DNA of 64,000 bases from Faucicola sp902506225 (GTDB taxonomy: Bacteria > Pseudomonadota > Gammaproteobacteria > Pseudomonadales > Moraxellaceae): positions 310,001-374,000 of the forward strand of contig LR733345.1 of NCBI GenBank assembly GCA_902506225.1, given 5' to 3'. Of this stretch, positions 53,675 to 62,916 are shown piece after piece; position 1 is the stretch's first letter; every line of letters begins with the position of its first letter. Both the position numbers and the translations under genes were made by a program. The notes under the pieces are model-generated. The model had not been told where the DNA came from. It saw nothing but the letters and a program-made list of their open reading frames with translations, and did no database searches.

Positions 53675-54418
53675 TTATACAAGATTGTCCCGCATAAACG
53701 CAATCATTTTATCCCAGCTGGCTTTTGCGGCATCTGCATCATAGCCCAAGTCCACGCCATTTTCTTCGGCGCGTTTGTCAGCATTAGGATTGGTAAAGCC
53801 GTGTTTGGCACCTTCGTACACATCGACTGTGTACTCTACATCGGCGTTGTCCAACTCTTTTTTTAGCCCTTCAATGGCATCCATTGACACCATGCTATCG
53901 GCTTCACCATGTGCCACCAACACTTTGGCGGTGAATTTGCCTTTTTGTGCCGGTTGTTTTGGGTCAGGGTTGCCGTGGAAAGTCGCCACTGCTTTGAGTG
54001 GGAAGCCTTCACGCGCCATGTCTAAGACGATTTTACCGCCAAAGCAAAAACCAATCGCGCCCAGACGGTTTTTGTCAACCGCTTCAAGGTCGGTAAAGTC
54101 ATCCATAATGAGTTTACAGCGCGCCATCAACATGTCTTGGTCAGCGAGCATTTGGCTCATCCATTCATTGGCTTGGGCGGCATCTGTGGTCAGTTTACCT
54201 TCGCCATACACATCCATGGCGACGGCAGCAAAACCCGCTTCGGCTAAACGCTCAGTGACTTTTTGTGGGTGCGCAGTGACGCCCCACCATTCAGGTGCCA
54301 CCAAAATCGCTGGGGCAGGGTTATCGTGGCTCGCTGATTCTGGTAGACAGACATAGCTTTTGAGCTCCACGCCATCGGTGGTGGTAGATTCGAGTTGTAA
54401 AATTTGAATTGGCATCAT
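53675..54418 (-). CDS. dienelactone hydrolase family protein
   Basis: 247-residue alpha/beta hydrolase of the DLH family. The nucleophile is Cys in GAIGFCFGGKIVLDMAREGF, with Asp in VLVAHGEADSMV and His in YEGAKHGFTNPNAD completing the triad. True dienelactone hydrolases act in chlorocatechol degradation, but most such chromosomal genes have no known substrate, and no aromatic degradation genes are nearby. It stands alone with a terminator. Confidence 0.92.
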   Translation of the reverse strand: MMPIQILQLESTTTDGVELKSYVCLPESASHDNPAPAILVAPEWWGVTAHPQKVTERLAEAGFAAVAMDVYGEGKLTTDAAQANEWMSQMLADQDMLMARCKLIMDDFTDLEAVDKNRLGAIGFCFGGKIVLDMAREGFPLKAVATFHGNPDPKQPAQKGKFTAKVLVAHGEADSMVSMDAIEGLKKELDNADVEYTVDVYEGAKHGFTNPNADKRAEENGVDLGYDADAAKASWDKMIAFMRDNLV

Positions 54419-54632
54419 AAATCCTTATGTTATGGTAAATGATATGATTGGTTGCTATTGTTATAAAACACTGGTGTTATAAAAACGCTGGATTCATACG
54501 CTACTTTATACGCTACTCAGAGCGTGGCAAGTCAGTGCAACGGTTAATACAGGCACTACTGTATACTGAAGTCATCGTATTTTCCGTTATAATACTGTCA
54601 CTGTTTTATACGAGCCGAAAGTTGGAAACATA

Positions 54633-55106
54633 ATGAGCCAATCTGTTACCTTACGCCCGCAATTTTGGGAGCGATTTTCGTTAGAACAATTGACCCAAGC
54701 TGAATGGGAAGCCTTATGCGATGGCTGTGGGGCGTGTTGTTTGATTAAATTTAAAGACGATGACACCGATGAAGTTGAATACAGTGATGTCGCCTGTCGA
54801 CTGCTTGATTGTGCCACAGGGGCTTGTCAACATTACCCAACAAGGCGTGACTATGTGCCCGACTGCATCAGCCTAACCATCGATAACATAGGCGAGATGT
54901 ACTGGCTACCGGCAAGCTGCGCCTACAAGCGCTTGTACTACGGGCAACCACTGCCAAGCTGGCATGTATTGCTCACTCAGGATGCCGCCATGACACAAGC
55001 CATGATGCGCCAAAAAAATATCAGCGTGGCGGGACGCTGTCAGTCCGAAACAGAAGTCTCTGAGCTTGAGCAAGAAGAAAGGGTGATTCATTGGATTCGC
55101 CAATAG
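54633..55106 (+). CDS. YcgN/UPF0260 cysteine-cluster protein
   Basis: 157 residues of the YkgJ/YcgN-type cysteine-cluster family: CDGCGACCLIKFKD, then C in ACRLLDCATGACQHYPTRR, and DCISL. The eight or so conserved Cys suggest a bound metal or Fe-S cluster; function unknown. Starts 34 bases after a stretch with possible promoter; no clear operon partner. Confidence 0.9.
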   Translation: MSQSVTLRPQFWERFSLEQLTQAEWEALCDGCGACCLIKFKDDDTDEVEYSDVACRLLDCATGACQHYPTRRDYVPDCISLTIDNIGEMYWLPASCAYKRLYYGQPLPSWHVLLTQDAAMTQAMMRQKNISVAGRCQSETEVSELEQEERVIHWIRQ

Positions 55107-55262
55107 CGCTTGTTTATTCAAGGCTTTACTAGCACCGAGCAAGCTGGCGGGTGAGTAAAATCAGCCAAAAAATACAATAAAATTAAGAAAAATACCATTG
55201 CAATCATCATGGGGTTAAGGTAAGGTAAAAAAATCTTTCGCCATATGAGGGTCTCGTCGGCT

Positions 55263-56162
55263 ATGTCAGACGACAATTCGAGTTCACACCTGTCAAACAA
55301 ACAGCAAGGCAGTAGCTGGTCACGCGGTCTGAAACGCTGGCTATCCACCGCCCCTGAAACCCGTGATGAACTAGTCAAATTGGTACATGATTCGCGTCGA
55401 TTTTTGGCGCCCGACACCGTCGATATGTTAGAGGGTGTCTTAGATTTACCCGCTATTCAAGTGCGAGAAATCATGACCCCTGTCAGCCACGTTGCAGGCA
55501 TCACCCAGCACCAAAACTTGCAAGACATCATGTTGCTCTATATGGAAACCGCCCATTCGCGTTATCCTGTATTTACCGATGACAACAAAGACACGGTAAT
55601 GGGTATCTTACTTGCCAAAGATTTGATTCCGTTTTTGGTCGCCAAGGCGCAAGGTCAAAATATTGACCATTTTAATCTTGAAGCGATTGTACGCCAGCCA
55701 ATTTATATCAGTGAAACTGCGCGTTCTGACAACCTGCTGCGTCTGTTTCAAAAAAACCAAATTCATATGGCAATCGTCATCGATGAGTTTGGGGTGACAG
55801 CAGGCGTGGTGACGATGGAAGACTTACTCGAAGAAATTGTCGGTGATATCATCGATGAGCATGACGACATCGAAGAAGATACCGATATTAATCATATAGT
55901 GCCTGTGCCCAACCAGCCTGACACATGGATTGTGCAATCTATCACCTCAGTCTCAGACTGTAATGAACAGCTAGGTACCCACTTTGATAGTGAGGATGTC
56001 GCTAGTATGGGTGGGCTGGTCATGCAAGAGCTTGGCGAAGTCAATGAGGTGTTGGGTCAAACGGTCTTTATTGACGATTGTCGTTTGACAGTATTGTCAG
56101 CAGATGGTCGATTTATCCAAGAAATTGAACTGGTTAAAGGGTATAATCAGCTCGACGATTAG
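55263..56162 (+). CDS. corC: CorC/YbeX-like protein with paired CBS domains and CorC_HlyC domain
   Basis: 299 residues starting MSDDNSSSH, as in E. coli YbeX (CorC). It has an N-terminal helix region (PETRDELVKLVHDSRRFLA), two CBS domains (VREIMTPVSHVAGITQHQ and SETARSDNLLRLFQKNQIH) and a CorC_HlyC C-terminal domain (GGLVMQELGEVNEVLG). CBS pairs bind adenosyl ligands; linked to Mg/Co efflux and envelope or ribosome stress. An ATG at 55245 is also in frame. It precedes lnt, as in many gammaproteobacteria. Confidence 0.93.
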   Translation: MSDDNSSSHLSNKQQGSSWSRGLKRWLSTAPETRDELVKLVHDSRRFLAPDTVDMLEGVLDLPAIQVREIMTPVSHVAGITQHQNLQDIMLLYMETAHSRYPVFTDDNKDTVMGILLAKDLIPFLVAKAQGQNIDHFNLEAIVRQPIYISETARSDNLLRLFQKNQIHMAIVIDEFGVTAGVVTMEDLLEEIVGDIIDEHDDIEEDTDINHIVPVPNQPDTWIVQSITSVSDCNEQLGTHFDSEDVASMGGLVMQELGEVNEVLGQTVFIDDCRLTVLSADGRFIQEIELVKGYNQLDD

Positions 56163-56214
56163 TCCAATTACTTATGTTTGCAAAACAGTTTAACCCTGAA
56201 GGCAATACTCGCCA

Positions 56215-57789
56215 ATGCGTCTTACTACCCAGTCCCTAAAAAAGCAACTTTCTGTACAATCTCATCACGATAGTGCCACATCTGCAAATACCAAACAGCC
56301 CCTGTTACCCAAACTGGTGCTGGCTTGGCTTGCGGGTGCGGCATTTGTCTTCGCCTTAGCGCCTTACGATTTTTGGATAGTGGCACTGTTGTCGCCACTG
56401 GTGCTGTATTGGCTATTATTGCCCACAATGTCAAATTGGCGGGCGTTTTGGCTTGGTGAAATGTATGGCATGGGATTGTGGAGCGTGGGCGCGTTTTGGT
56501 TGTTTACCTCGATTCATACCTATGGTGATACCCCTACCTTGTTAGCCTTGCTGATGATTGGTTTTGTTGGCTTGGGGATGGGATTGTTTCATGGCGCCTT
56601 GGCGGTCATTTTTAACCGCTTTGTGGCAAAACAGCCGCTAAGCTTTGCATCATTATGGGTGGTACAAGAGTGGTTAAAGACCTGGCTATTTACAGGTTTT
56701 CCTTGGCTATTTGTGGGCTATGCTTATACAGCGCAACCTTGGCTGACGAGCCTTGCGCCAATTTTTGGGGTGTTGGCGCTGAGCTTTGTATCGGTGTTCG
56801 TCTCAGCCAGTCTGGTGGAAGCGGCGCGAAAAAAATACCGTTTTTTAATCCCCTCGTCTGTGATGTTACTGGCAAGCGTGGCACTGTGGCTTATTGCCCC
56901 GCAATGGACGACCCCCAAAGGCACGCCGAATCTGAAAGTTTCATTAGTACAAGGCAATATTCCGCAGGACTTAAAATGGTTGCAAGAATACCAAATCCAA
57001 ACGCTGGGTATCTATGCAGGTTTAAGTAAAACAGAGTGGGGGCAGGACATTATCTTATGGCCAGAGTCGTCAATTCCGATGTTTCAAACCGACGCCATGC
57101 CCTTTATCAGCCAAATTGCTGCCCAAGCCCGCGAAAGCAATACCGCATGGCTCACCGGTATTCCGTATGTCGATGTCAATGAATACGACCCAAAAGTTGA
57201 TAAGTACGAGCCATTTTACAACAGTGTGATTGCTTTGGGCGCCGATGCCAAAGGCTTATACAAGAAGCAAAATTTGGTACCCGTGGGCGAATATATTCCG
57301 TTTGAAGGTATGTTAGATTGGGCATTACCAAACTTGATGGGCGGCACCATGAGTTTTCGCAGTGGGTCTGCGCACCAAGCGCCCTTGCAAGTCAAAAACC
57401 ACCCAGTCGGCGTGGCAATTTGTTATGAAGTTGCCTATCCTGATACCACCCGCCGCAATGCCAAAAATACCGACTTTTTATTGACCGTATCCAATGATGC
57501 TTGGTTTGGCACATCGGCAGGTCCATTGCAGCATCTACAAATGGTGCAAATGCGCTCGATTGAAACCGGTCGCTGGTTTATGCGCGCGACCAATACGGGC
57601 GTGACCGCAATCATCAATGATAAAGGCAATATTGTTGGCAAAGCGCCAGCCTTTGAGCGCACGGTGTTACGGGGTGAGATCCAATCGCGCGTTGGTAATA
57701 CGCCATTTATGCGCTGGGGTAGTTATCCTATCTTGGCACTGGCAGCGCTATTGCTACTGATTAGTTGGCTGATTCGTAAAACACGTTAA
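56215..57789 (+). CDS. lnt: apolipoprotein N-acyltransferase Lnt
   Basis: 524 residues. Lnt adds the third acyl chain to bacterial lipoproteins in the inner membrane. About seven membrane helices (residues 25-230, and one near the C-terminus), then a nitrilase-fold periplasmic domain with the E-K-C triad: Glu in LWPESSIPMF, Lys in YKKQNLVPVGEYIPFEG, Cys in VAICYEVAYPD. It follows corC by 52 bases; lengths and motifs are complete. Confidence 0.95.
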   Translation: MRLTTQSLKKQLSVQSHHDSATSANTKQPLLPKLVLAWLAGAAFVFALAPYDFWIVALLSPLVLYWLLLPTMSNWRAFWLGEMYGMGLWSVGAFWLFTSIHTYGDTPTLLALLMIGFVGLGMGLFHGALAVIFNRFVAKQPLSFASLWVVQEWLKTWLFTGFPWLFVGYAYTAQPWLTSLAPIFGVLALSFVSVFVSASLVEAARKKYRFLIPSSVMLLASVALWLIAPQWTTPKGTPNLKVSLVQGNIPQDLKWLQEYQIQTLGIYAGLSKTEWGQDIILWPESSIPMFQTDAMPFISQIAAQARESNTAWLTGIPYVDVNEYDPKVDKYEPFYNSVIALGADAKGLYKKQNLVPVGEYIPFEGMLDWALPNLMGGTMSFRSGSAHQAPLQVKNHPVGVAICYEVAYPDTTRRNAKNTDFLLTVSNDAWFGTSAGPLQHLQMVQMRSIETGRWFMRATNTGVTAIINDKGNIVGKAPAFERTVLRGEIQSRVGNTPFMRWGSYPILALAALLLLISWLIRKTR

Positions 57790-57935
57790 AAACCTTAGAT
57801 GCAGTAAGGTTTTGTCACCAATTGCAAAAATTTAGTATATAATGGTTACAAAGTTCCGTATAATAGTTAAAAATTAGACTTGAATTCATTTAGATTCAAC
57901 AACTCTTGACCCAATGATTTACAGTGAGGTTTACG

Positions 57936-58424
57936 ATGGCTCATCATGAAGTCGTGGAAAACAATGTCAAAAAAGAACTGAGTTACTCTTTAATTGGCGT
58001 TTTAGCGTTTCTAGGCGTGGTTTTATTAATCCTTATTTCAGCAATTGTTCGCCCCGCTGGTAACCACGTTGACGTTGCAAAACTCAATGCTGAAGTGGAA
58101 GCCAAAGCCGCCGCATCTGCTGCTGCCGCTGCCAAACCAGCGGGTTCGACGCCTGCGGCAACCTCACCTGCGGCGGGTGAAATCACCACCGCCACTGCCA
58201 ATGCAGACACCGCAACAGGTCCAAATACCACGGTTGCCAGCCCAGACAATGCCTCTATGACGCCATCTTCTGCACCAACGGCTACTGCAAAAACATCGAC
58301 CATTGAAGCGCGCAATGCCTCAACGGCTGAAGCCAAAGCAGAGATTAAAGCCAAAACAGGTGAAACCCCAAATATCGCACCACCTGTTGCCTCAGCGGTC
58401 AAATCTCAAGAACAATCAAAATAA
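57936..58424 (+). CDS. Ala/Thr-rich protein with one N-terminal membrane helix, unknown function
   Basis: 162 residues from ATG 57936 (GAGGTT upstream; an ATG or GTG 12 bases earlier is in frame). One hydrophobic segment at ~residues 18-38 (YSLIGVLAFLGVVLLILIS), then a low-complexity region of Ala, Thr, Pro and Ser (extended and disordered), so it is probably anchored in the inner membrane with a flexible periplasmic tail. I recognise no family. It lies 147 bases after lnt and ends in a terminator. Confidence 0.75.
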   Translation: MAHHEVVENNVKKELSYSLIGVLAFLGVVLLILISAIVRPAGNHVDVAKLNAEVEAKAAASAAAAAKPAGSTPAATSPAAGEITTATANADTATGPNTTVASPDNASMTPSSAPTATAKTSTIEARNASTAEAKAEIKAKTGETPNIAPPVASAVKSQEQSK

Positions 58425-58439
58425 TACATTGGCTGCATA

Positions 58440-58470
58440 AAAAAACCACGTTAGATAACGTGGTTTTTTT
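58440..58470 (+). terminator. rho-independent terminator between the Ala-rich gene and folA
   Basis: AAAAACCACGTTA pairs with TAACGTGGTTTTT with a two-base loop and a T-run. It can serve both convergent genes. Confidence 0.85.
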
Positions 58471-58495
58471 GTGCGCTAAGTCGTCACTGTCAAGT

Positions 58496-59023
58496 TTAAG
58501 CTTTTTGGTAAGTGACAAACTGATAACTCAACCCACTTTGCTCATCCGTGAATTTTTCACTTTCTGATGTTTTGACAAAATCACTGGTAATCTCTGGATA
58601 AAATGCCGTTGCGTTGTCAATCACGGTATCGACCTGAGTGATTTCTAAGCGATCACTAAACAGTAGGGCTTGTTGGAAAACTTTTTCACCACCAATCACC
58701 CAAATCGTTTGCAAACCTTTACCATGCGCGAGCGATGAGGCTTGGGTCAGTGCGTCATCTAGGTTGTGCATCACAATGACGGCATCATCATCCACTTGGT
58801 AATCCAAATTGGTGGTAATCACAAAATTGGTACGGTTGGGCAAGGGTTTTGCACCCATGGATTCAAAGGTCTTGCGACCCATAATCACGATACCGCCATT
58901 GGTATGTTTTTTAAAATGTTTCAAGTCCTCAGAGATGTGCCAAGGTAATTGATTGTCTTTGCCAATGGCGCGATTTTGGCTCATCGCCACGATTTGGGCG
59001 ACTTCCACATTAGAATAACTCAT
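58496..59023 (-). CDS. folA: dihydrofolate reductase FolA
   Basis: 175 residues. FolA reduces dihydrofolate with NADPH. N-terminal VAQIVAMSQNRAIGKDNQLP, DLKHFKKHTNGGIVIMGRKT and the active-site Glu-containing loop (ISEDLKHF) are as in chromosomal DHFRs. It lies 43 bases after the remains of thyA, the usual thyA-folA order. Confidence 0.95.
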   Translation of the reverse strand: MSYSNVEVAQIVAMSQNRAIGKDNQLPWHISEDLKHFKKHTNGGIVIMGRKTFESMGAKPLPNRTNFVITTNLDYQVDDDAVIVMHNLDDALTQASSLAHGKGLQTIWVIGGEKVFQQALLFSDRLEITQVDTVIDNATAFYPEITSDFVKTSESEKFTDEQSGLSYQFVTYQKA

Positions 59024-59066
59024 GATTTATCCTTATTGCTGTGAGTTTTGGCATTGGGCTGCAAGC

Positions 59067-59354
59067 TTATACAGAGACTTCAGCCTTAATTGTGGCATGG
59101 CTTTGATAGTTTTCAATTTTTATATCGTTAAAATCAAAGGCAAAAATGTCAGTAATGTCAGGGTTGAGCCAAAGTTTGGGTAGGGCAAACGGCTCGCGGC
59201 TAAGCTGCTCATGCACTTGCTGTAGATGATTGTTATAGATATGACAATCGCCGCCCGTCCACACAAACTCACCGACACAAAGACCCGTCACATGGGCTAT
59301 CATATGGGTAAGCAAGGCATAGCTGGCAATGTTAAACGGTACACCCAAAAACAT
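59067..59354 (-). pseudogene. thyA: thymidylate synthase, 3' fragment only (C-terminal ~95 codons)
   Basis: The frame reads MFLGVPFNIASYALLTHMIA, then VWTGGDCHIYNNHLQQVHEQL and on to the natural C-terminus KAEVSV, which matches the last third of ThyA (FLGLPFNIASYALL in E. coli). Upstream of 59354 the sequence is no longer ThyA-like, so the N-terminal two thirds, including the catalytic Cys in the usual PCH motif, are gone or lie elsewhere. The short frame would start at 59375 with seven foreign codons. folA follows in the normal order. Confidence 0.9.
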
Positions 59355-59560
59355 TATAACCCCTAATTTATGCACAAGACGCCTAATAATATAGCCTTAA
59401 CAGTTATAATAGCATTGTGCACTTTTAATTCTGCACAATATGGATTATACATACAAGGTTATTATACCTGATTTTAAAATATCACTGCTAATAGAAGGTC
59501 TTGTTTATTTCTTTTAGTTGTACTAAGGCATATAAAACGTGATTGCTCCAACATTAAAAC
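59355..59560. other. noncoding junction between thyA remnant and restriction-modification locus
   Basis: About 206 AT-rich bases with no gene. It has TGCACAA at 59371-59377, TTGTGCA at 59415-59421 and TGCACAA at 59432-59438, i.e. two direct and one inverted copy of a 7-mer; they could be recombinase-related or chance. The foreign DNA begins at the thyA edge. Confidence 0.5.
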
Positions 59561-61348
59561 TCACCCTAAAGCTCGATCAATCAACGCATCGGTAAGTTGA
59601 ACCTGCGTCTCTTGAGACTGCTTTAGCTTCTGTTTTAGCTGATCGCAAATAGCCATTAATTCATCGACTTTGGATACAATACGATGTTGTTCAGCTAATG
59701 GTGGAACTGGTAAAACCCAGTGTGAAATCACGCCCATTCCGATGTTAGCTTGGTTAGCAGAACCAGTTGATTGATTAAATATAGGTTTTTTTAGCTGAGG
59801 TTCTTTTAAAGCAATGTTTAAAAAATCAACATTCATTAGTATCGGTCGCAATCTACATAAACGCTGGTTAAGATAGAGTTGTTGATCCAACAAATGGGTA
59901 TCTAAGACTACTAAAGAATATAAGTAATCTTCTTTCCCATTAGTACCTGTCATTGTCAATAATATATCGCCAGTATTTATTCGATAGTCTTGGGTACTTT
60001 CGGCTAAGCCTTCTGGAATATAAACACTATTTTTATCTAATCTCAAATTATCAGGACGAATATTTCCCATTCTAATAACTTGGTAAGTTCCAACATCTAA
60101 AAACTCTTTGCTTTTGTATGCAAAGCCTCCTTTGAGATGAGCAATATCATTAACTCGACCCCATACCCAACCTGTCTGTAACTCAAATGGTTTTTCATCA
60201 TCTGTGATAGCAGGTAAAGGCTTTTCTTTTTTTATAACTTTATCTTTAATCAACCGCTCTTTTTCTTCAGCAATCTTTTCTAACAATACCGAAGCAGTTT
60301 CATCTTCTGGATTTTGTGGAACTAACTTACCCATTACCGCCAGTTGCAATACAGTTTTCTTTAGGGCTTCGATGCTTTGCTCAGTCGTAAATAGGCTATC
60401 AAAATGCTCAGCAATTCTTGCCCAGTTTTGTGCCAGTTCATCCGCGTCAGCACTATCTGTCAACGTGGATAATAGTACCTTTACAAGTGTCGCATGAGCT
60501 TCGATACTGACTTCGGTTTGCTGCTCTAGTTGATCACATAGCAGCATCAGCTCATCGACCTTGGCGACAATGCGTTTTTGCTCTTCTAAGGGAGGAATAG
60601 GTAAAATTAACTCTTCCATACGACCTTTGGTCATATGAATCATAGCTATACCGTTACCTGAAGCTTTAATTTTCTTGGTTATAGAAAGTAGATAGTTGTA
60701 CAGATACGCCTTGGACAGGGCGGTATCATCGTACAAATCTAGCTTCCATATGTGGTAATGATATATTACTTTGTCACCTTCCCATATAAAAGGACCAAAA
60801 GATGCTGACCAAGCATAGATAAGGTCACCGTTATTAATATATTTATCTGGTTCAAGTTCTAAATCTGAGTAATACCACTCTTTGGAGGTAAAAAGATTGC
60901 CTACACGAAGTAAAGGAGTTCCCTCTTGAAGCATCTCATGTTTTTTATAAGCTCTACCATTTAGTACATTCATAGCATTACCTAGTCGGATAACTTTCCA
61001 ACCGACTGGTAAATCAGAAATTACTTCTTCATCTGTGATTTTAGGTAAAGATCTAACTTTCACATCACCGTTTTTAATTAACTCAGATTTTTTATCATTA
61101 ATTTTTTTCAATATTATTGATACTGGTTCATCATTAGTATCTTGCGGTACCAGCTTGCCACGTACTGCTAACTCCAAGATCAGCTCACGTAATTTAGTAA
61201 TACCATACAGCTCATACCTTTTGCTGCTGCCACGCCCACTGCTAGATTTAGCCAATATAGCGCTGGTCCAGATATCGATATGTTCAGTGATCAGCTGCTC
61301 TGGCTTGCTTATATCGTTACTCATCTCTAAGCTCGTCTTTACATTCAT
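59561..61348 (-). CDS. hsdS: type I restriction-modification specificity subunit HsdS
   Basis: 595 residues. HsdS chooses the DNA target with two recognition domains. There are two halves, each a target-recognition domain (with LPVGWKVIRLGNAMNVLNGRA and LQTGWVWGRVNDIAHLKGGF starts) followed by a conserved helical spacer (EQKRIVAKVDELMLLCDQLE and EQHRIVSKVDELMAICDQLK). The recognised bipartite sequence cannot be read from sequence. It starts two bases after the hsdM stop region and ends 206 bases from the thyA stub. Confidence 0.95.
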   Translation of the reverse strand: MNVKTSLEMSNDISKPEQLITEHIDIWTSAILAKSSSGRGSSKRYELYGITKLRELILELAVRGKLVPQDTNDEPVSIILKKINDKKSELIKNGDVKVRSLPKITDEEVISDLPVGWKVIRLGNAMNVLNGRAYKKHEMLQEGTPLLRVGNLFTSKEWYYSDLELEPDKYINNGDLIYAWSASFGPFIWEGDKVIYHYHIWKLDLYDDTALSKAYLYNYLLSITKKIKASGNGIAMIHMTKGRMEELILPIPPLEEQKRIVAKVDELMLLCDQLEQQTEVSIEAHATLVKVLLSTLTDSADADELAQNWARIAEHFDSLFTTEQSIEALKKTVLQLAVMGKLVPQNPEDETASVLLEKIAEEKERLIKDKVIKKEKPLPAITDDEKPFELQTGWVWGRVNDIAHLKGGFAYKSKEFLDVGTYQVIRMGNIRPDNLRLDKNSVYIPEGLAESTQDYRINTGDILLTMTGTNGKEDYLYSLVVLDTHLLDQQLYLNQRLCRLRPILMNVDFLNIALKEPQLKKPIFNQSTGSANQANIGMGVISHWVLPVPPLAEQHRIVSKVDELMAICDQLKQKLKQSQETQVQLTDALIDRALG

Positions 61349-61350
61349 AG

Positions 61351-62826
61351 TTACTTACCTTTTATCATGTGATCAGACAGCGCAGTGCCTAGCACATCTT
61401 TTAGTTGGCTGCGTAACGTATCGATGCTCTGTTGTTGCTTTGCATAGTCAGCCAGTAGCTTATTAGGATCATAATCAATGACTTCACCTTGGTAGGGGTT
61501 TGAGATATCGAGGTTATAGTTACGCTCGATGACCTCTTCAATACTGACCTTCCAAGCATGATTATTTTCAACACGACTGGAAAAGCCGTCAGCCTCATCA
61601 CCCCACCAGTCAATCTCGGTCTGAAACTCTTCAAACTTCATCGGTTTGGTTTTGCTGTAGTTTTTGACGCCTTCAGGATACGGATGCTCATAAAACCAAA
61701 TATCTTTGGTTGGCTGACCTTTGGTAAAAAAGAGAATATTGGTCTTAATACCTGTATAGGGATTAAACACACCGTTTGGCAAGCGCACGATGGTATGCAG
61801 ATTACATTCTTCGGTCAGCATTTTCTTTAGCTTGGTTTTTACCCCTTCACCAAACAAGGTGCCATCAGGCAAGACGACGGCGGCGCGACCTTTTTCTGCT
61901 AAGACCTCGATAATTAATTGTAAAAACAAATCTGCTGTTTCGCGTGTTTGGAACTCAGCAGGGAAGTTTTTCTCTATACCATGCTCTTCAGTGCCGCCGA
62001 AAGGTGGGTTGGTTACAATGACATCAATATCACTGTCCCAGCTCGATAGCGGCTTATTTAGTGTGTTATCGTGGCGTATCTGTACGGGTACTTCGATACC
62101 ATGCAACATCATATTGGTTGTACAGAGCAAATGCGGTAGTTGTTTCTTTTCAAACCCAAAAATCTGCTGCTGTAGCGCTTGATGATCTTCGGCAGTTTCG
62201 ACATAGTTGTTTTTGACATGATCAAACGAGCAGGCCAAAAATCCACCTGTACCACAGGCTGGATCCATAATGCGCTCGCCCAGCTTTGGATCGACACGGT
62301 CAACGATAAAGCGTGTCACTGCACGCGGCGTATAAAATTCACCTGCATTACCCGCACTCTGTAAATCACGCAGCAGTTGCTCATAGATATCACCAAACAG
62401 ATGACGCTCATCTGAACGGTTAAAGTCCACTTCGTTAAGCTTATTGATTACTTGGCGTAGTAGCGTGCCGTTTTTCATGTAGTTGTAGGCATCGCTCAAA
62501 CCTTGACGTACCACAAAACCACGCGGATTGGTGTCTACTGGCGCTGTTATATTTTTTAAATCATTAAAAATTTGATCATTTACAAATTCTAGTAGCTCCT
62601 CACCAGTGATACCTTCAGGATCAGCCGCCCAGTTACGCCAGAGATACTTCTCAGGAATGGGCGTTTTATAGTTTTCTTGTTCGAACTCAAGCGCTTCTTC
62701 TTGGGCATCAAATATCTTGAGAAATAATAACCATGACAATTGGCTTAGACGTTGGGCATCACCATCGACACCAGCATCTTGACGCATGATATCTTGAATA
62801 GACTTGATAACTGAACTGATTGACAT
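61351..62826 (-). CDS. hsdM: type I restriction-modification methyltransferase subunit HsdM
   Basis: 491 residues from the ATG at 62826 (MSISSVIKSIQDIMRQDAG), with AAGAGAAACC upstream; a start 45 bases further up gives a non-conserved leader. N-terminal helical domain, then the adenine N6-methyltransferase domain with SAM motif MDPACGTGGFLACSF and catalytic NPPFGG (VIVTNPPFGGTEEH). It modifies and, with HsdS, protects the host DNA. Confidence 0.96.
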   Translation of the reverse strand: MSISSVIKSIQDIMRQDAGVDGDAQRLSQLSWLLFLKIFDAQEEALEFEQENYKTPIPEKYLWRNWAADPEGITGEELLEFVNDQIFNDLKNITAPVDTNPRGFVVRQGLSDAYNYMKNGTLLRQVINKLNEVDFNRSDERHLFGDIYEQLLRDLQSAGNAGEFYTPRAVTRFIVDRVDPKLGERIMDPACGTGGFLACSFDHVKNNYVETAEDHQALQQQIFGFEKKQLPHLLCTTNMMLHGIEVPVQIRHDNTLNKPLSSWDSDIDVIVTNPPFGGTEEHGIEKNFPAEFQTRETADLFLQLIIEVLAEKGRAAVVLPDGTLFGEGVKTKLKKMLTEECNLHTIVRLPNGVFNPYTGIKTNILFFTKGQPTKDIWFYEHPYPEGVKNYSKTKPMKFEEFQTEIDWWGDEADGFSSRVENNHAWKVSIEEVIERNYNLDISNPYQGEVIDYDPNKLLADYAKQQQSIDTLRSQLKDVLGTALSDHMIKGK

Positions 62827-62916
62827 GTGGTTTCTCTTTTTAATAAACGATAGGAATAAAACAAGCCTCAATAAGAGGCTTAGATATGTAGATCGTAGCT
62901 AATTCTTTCTAGTTGC

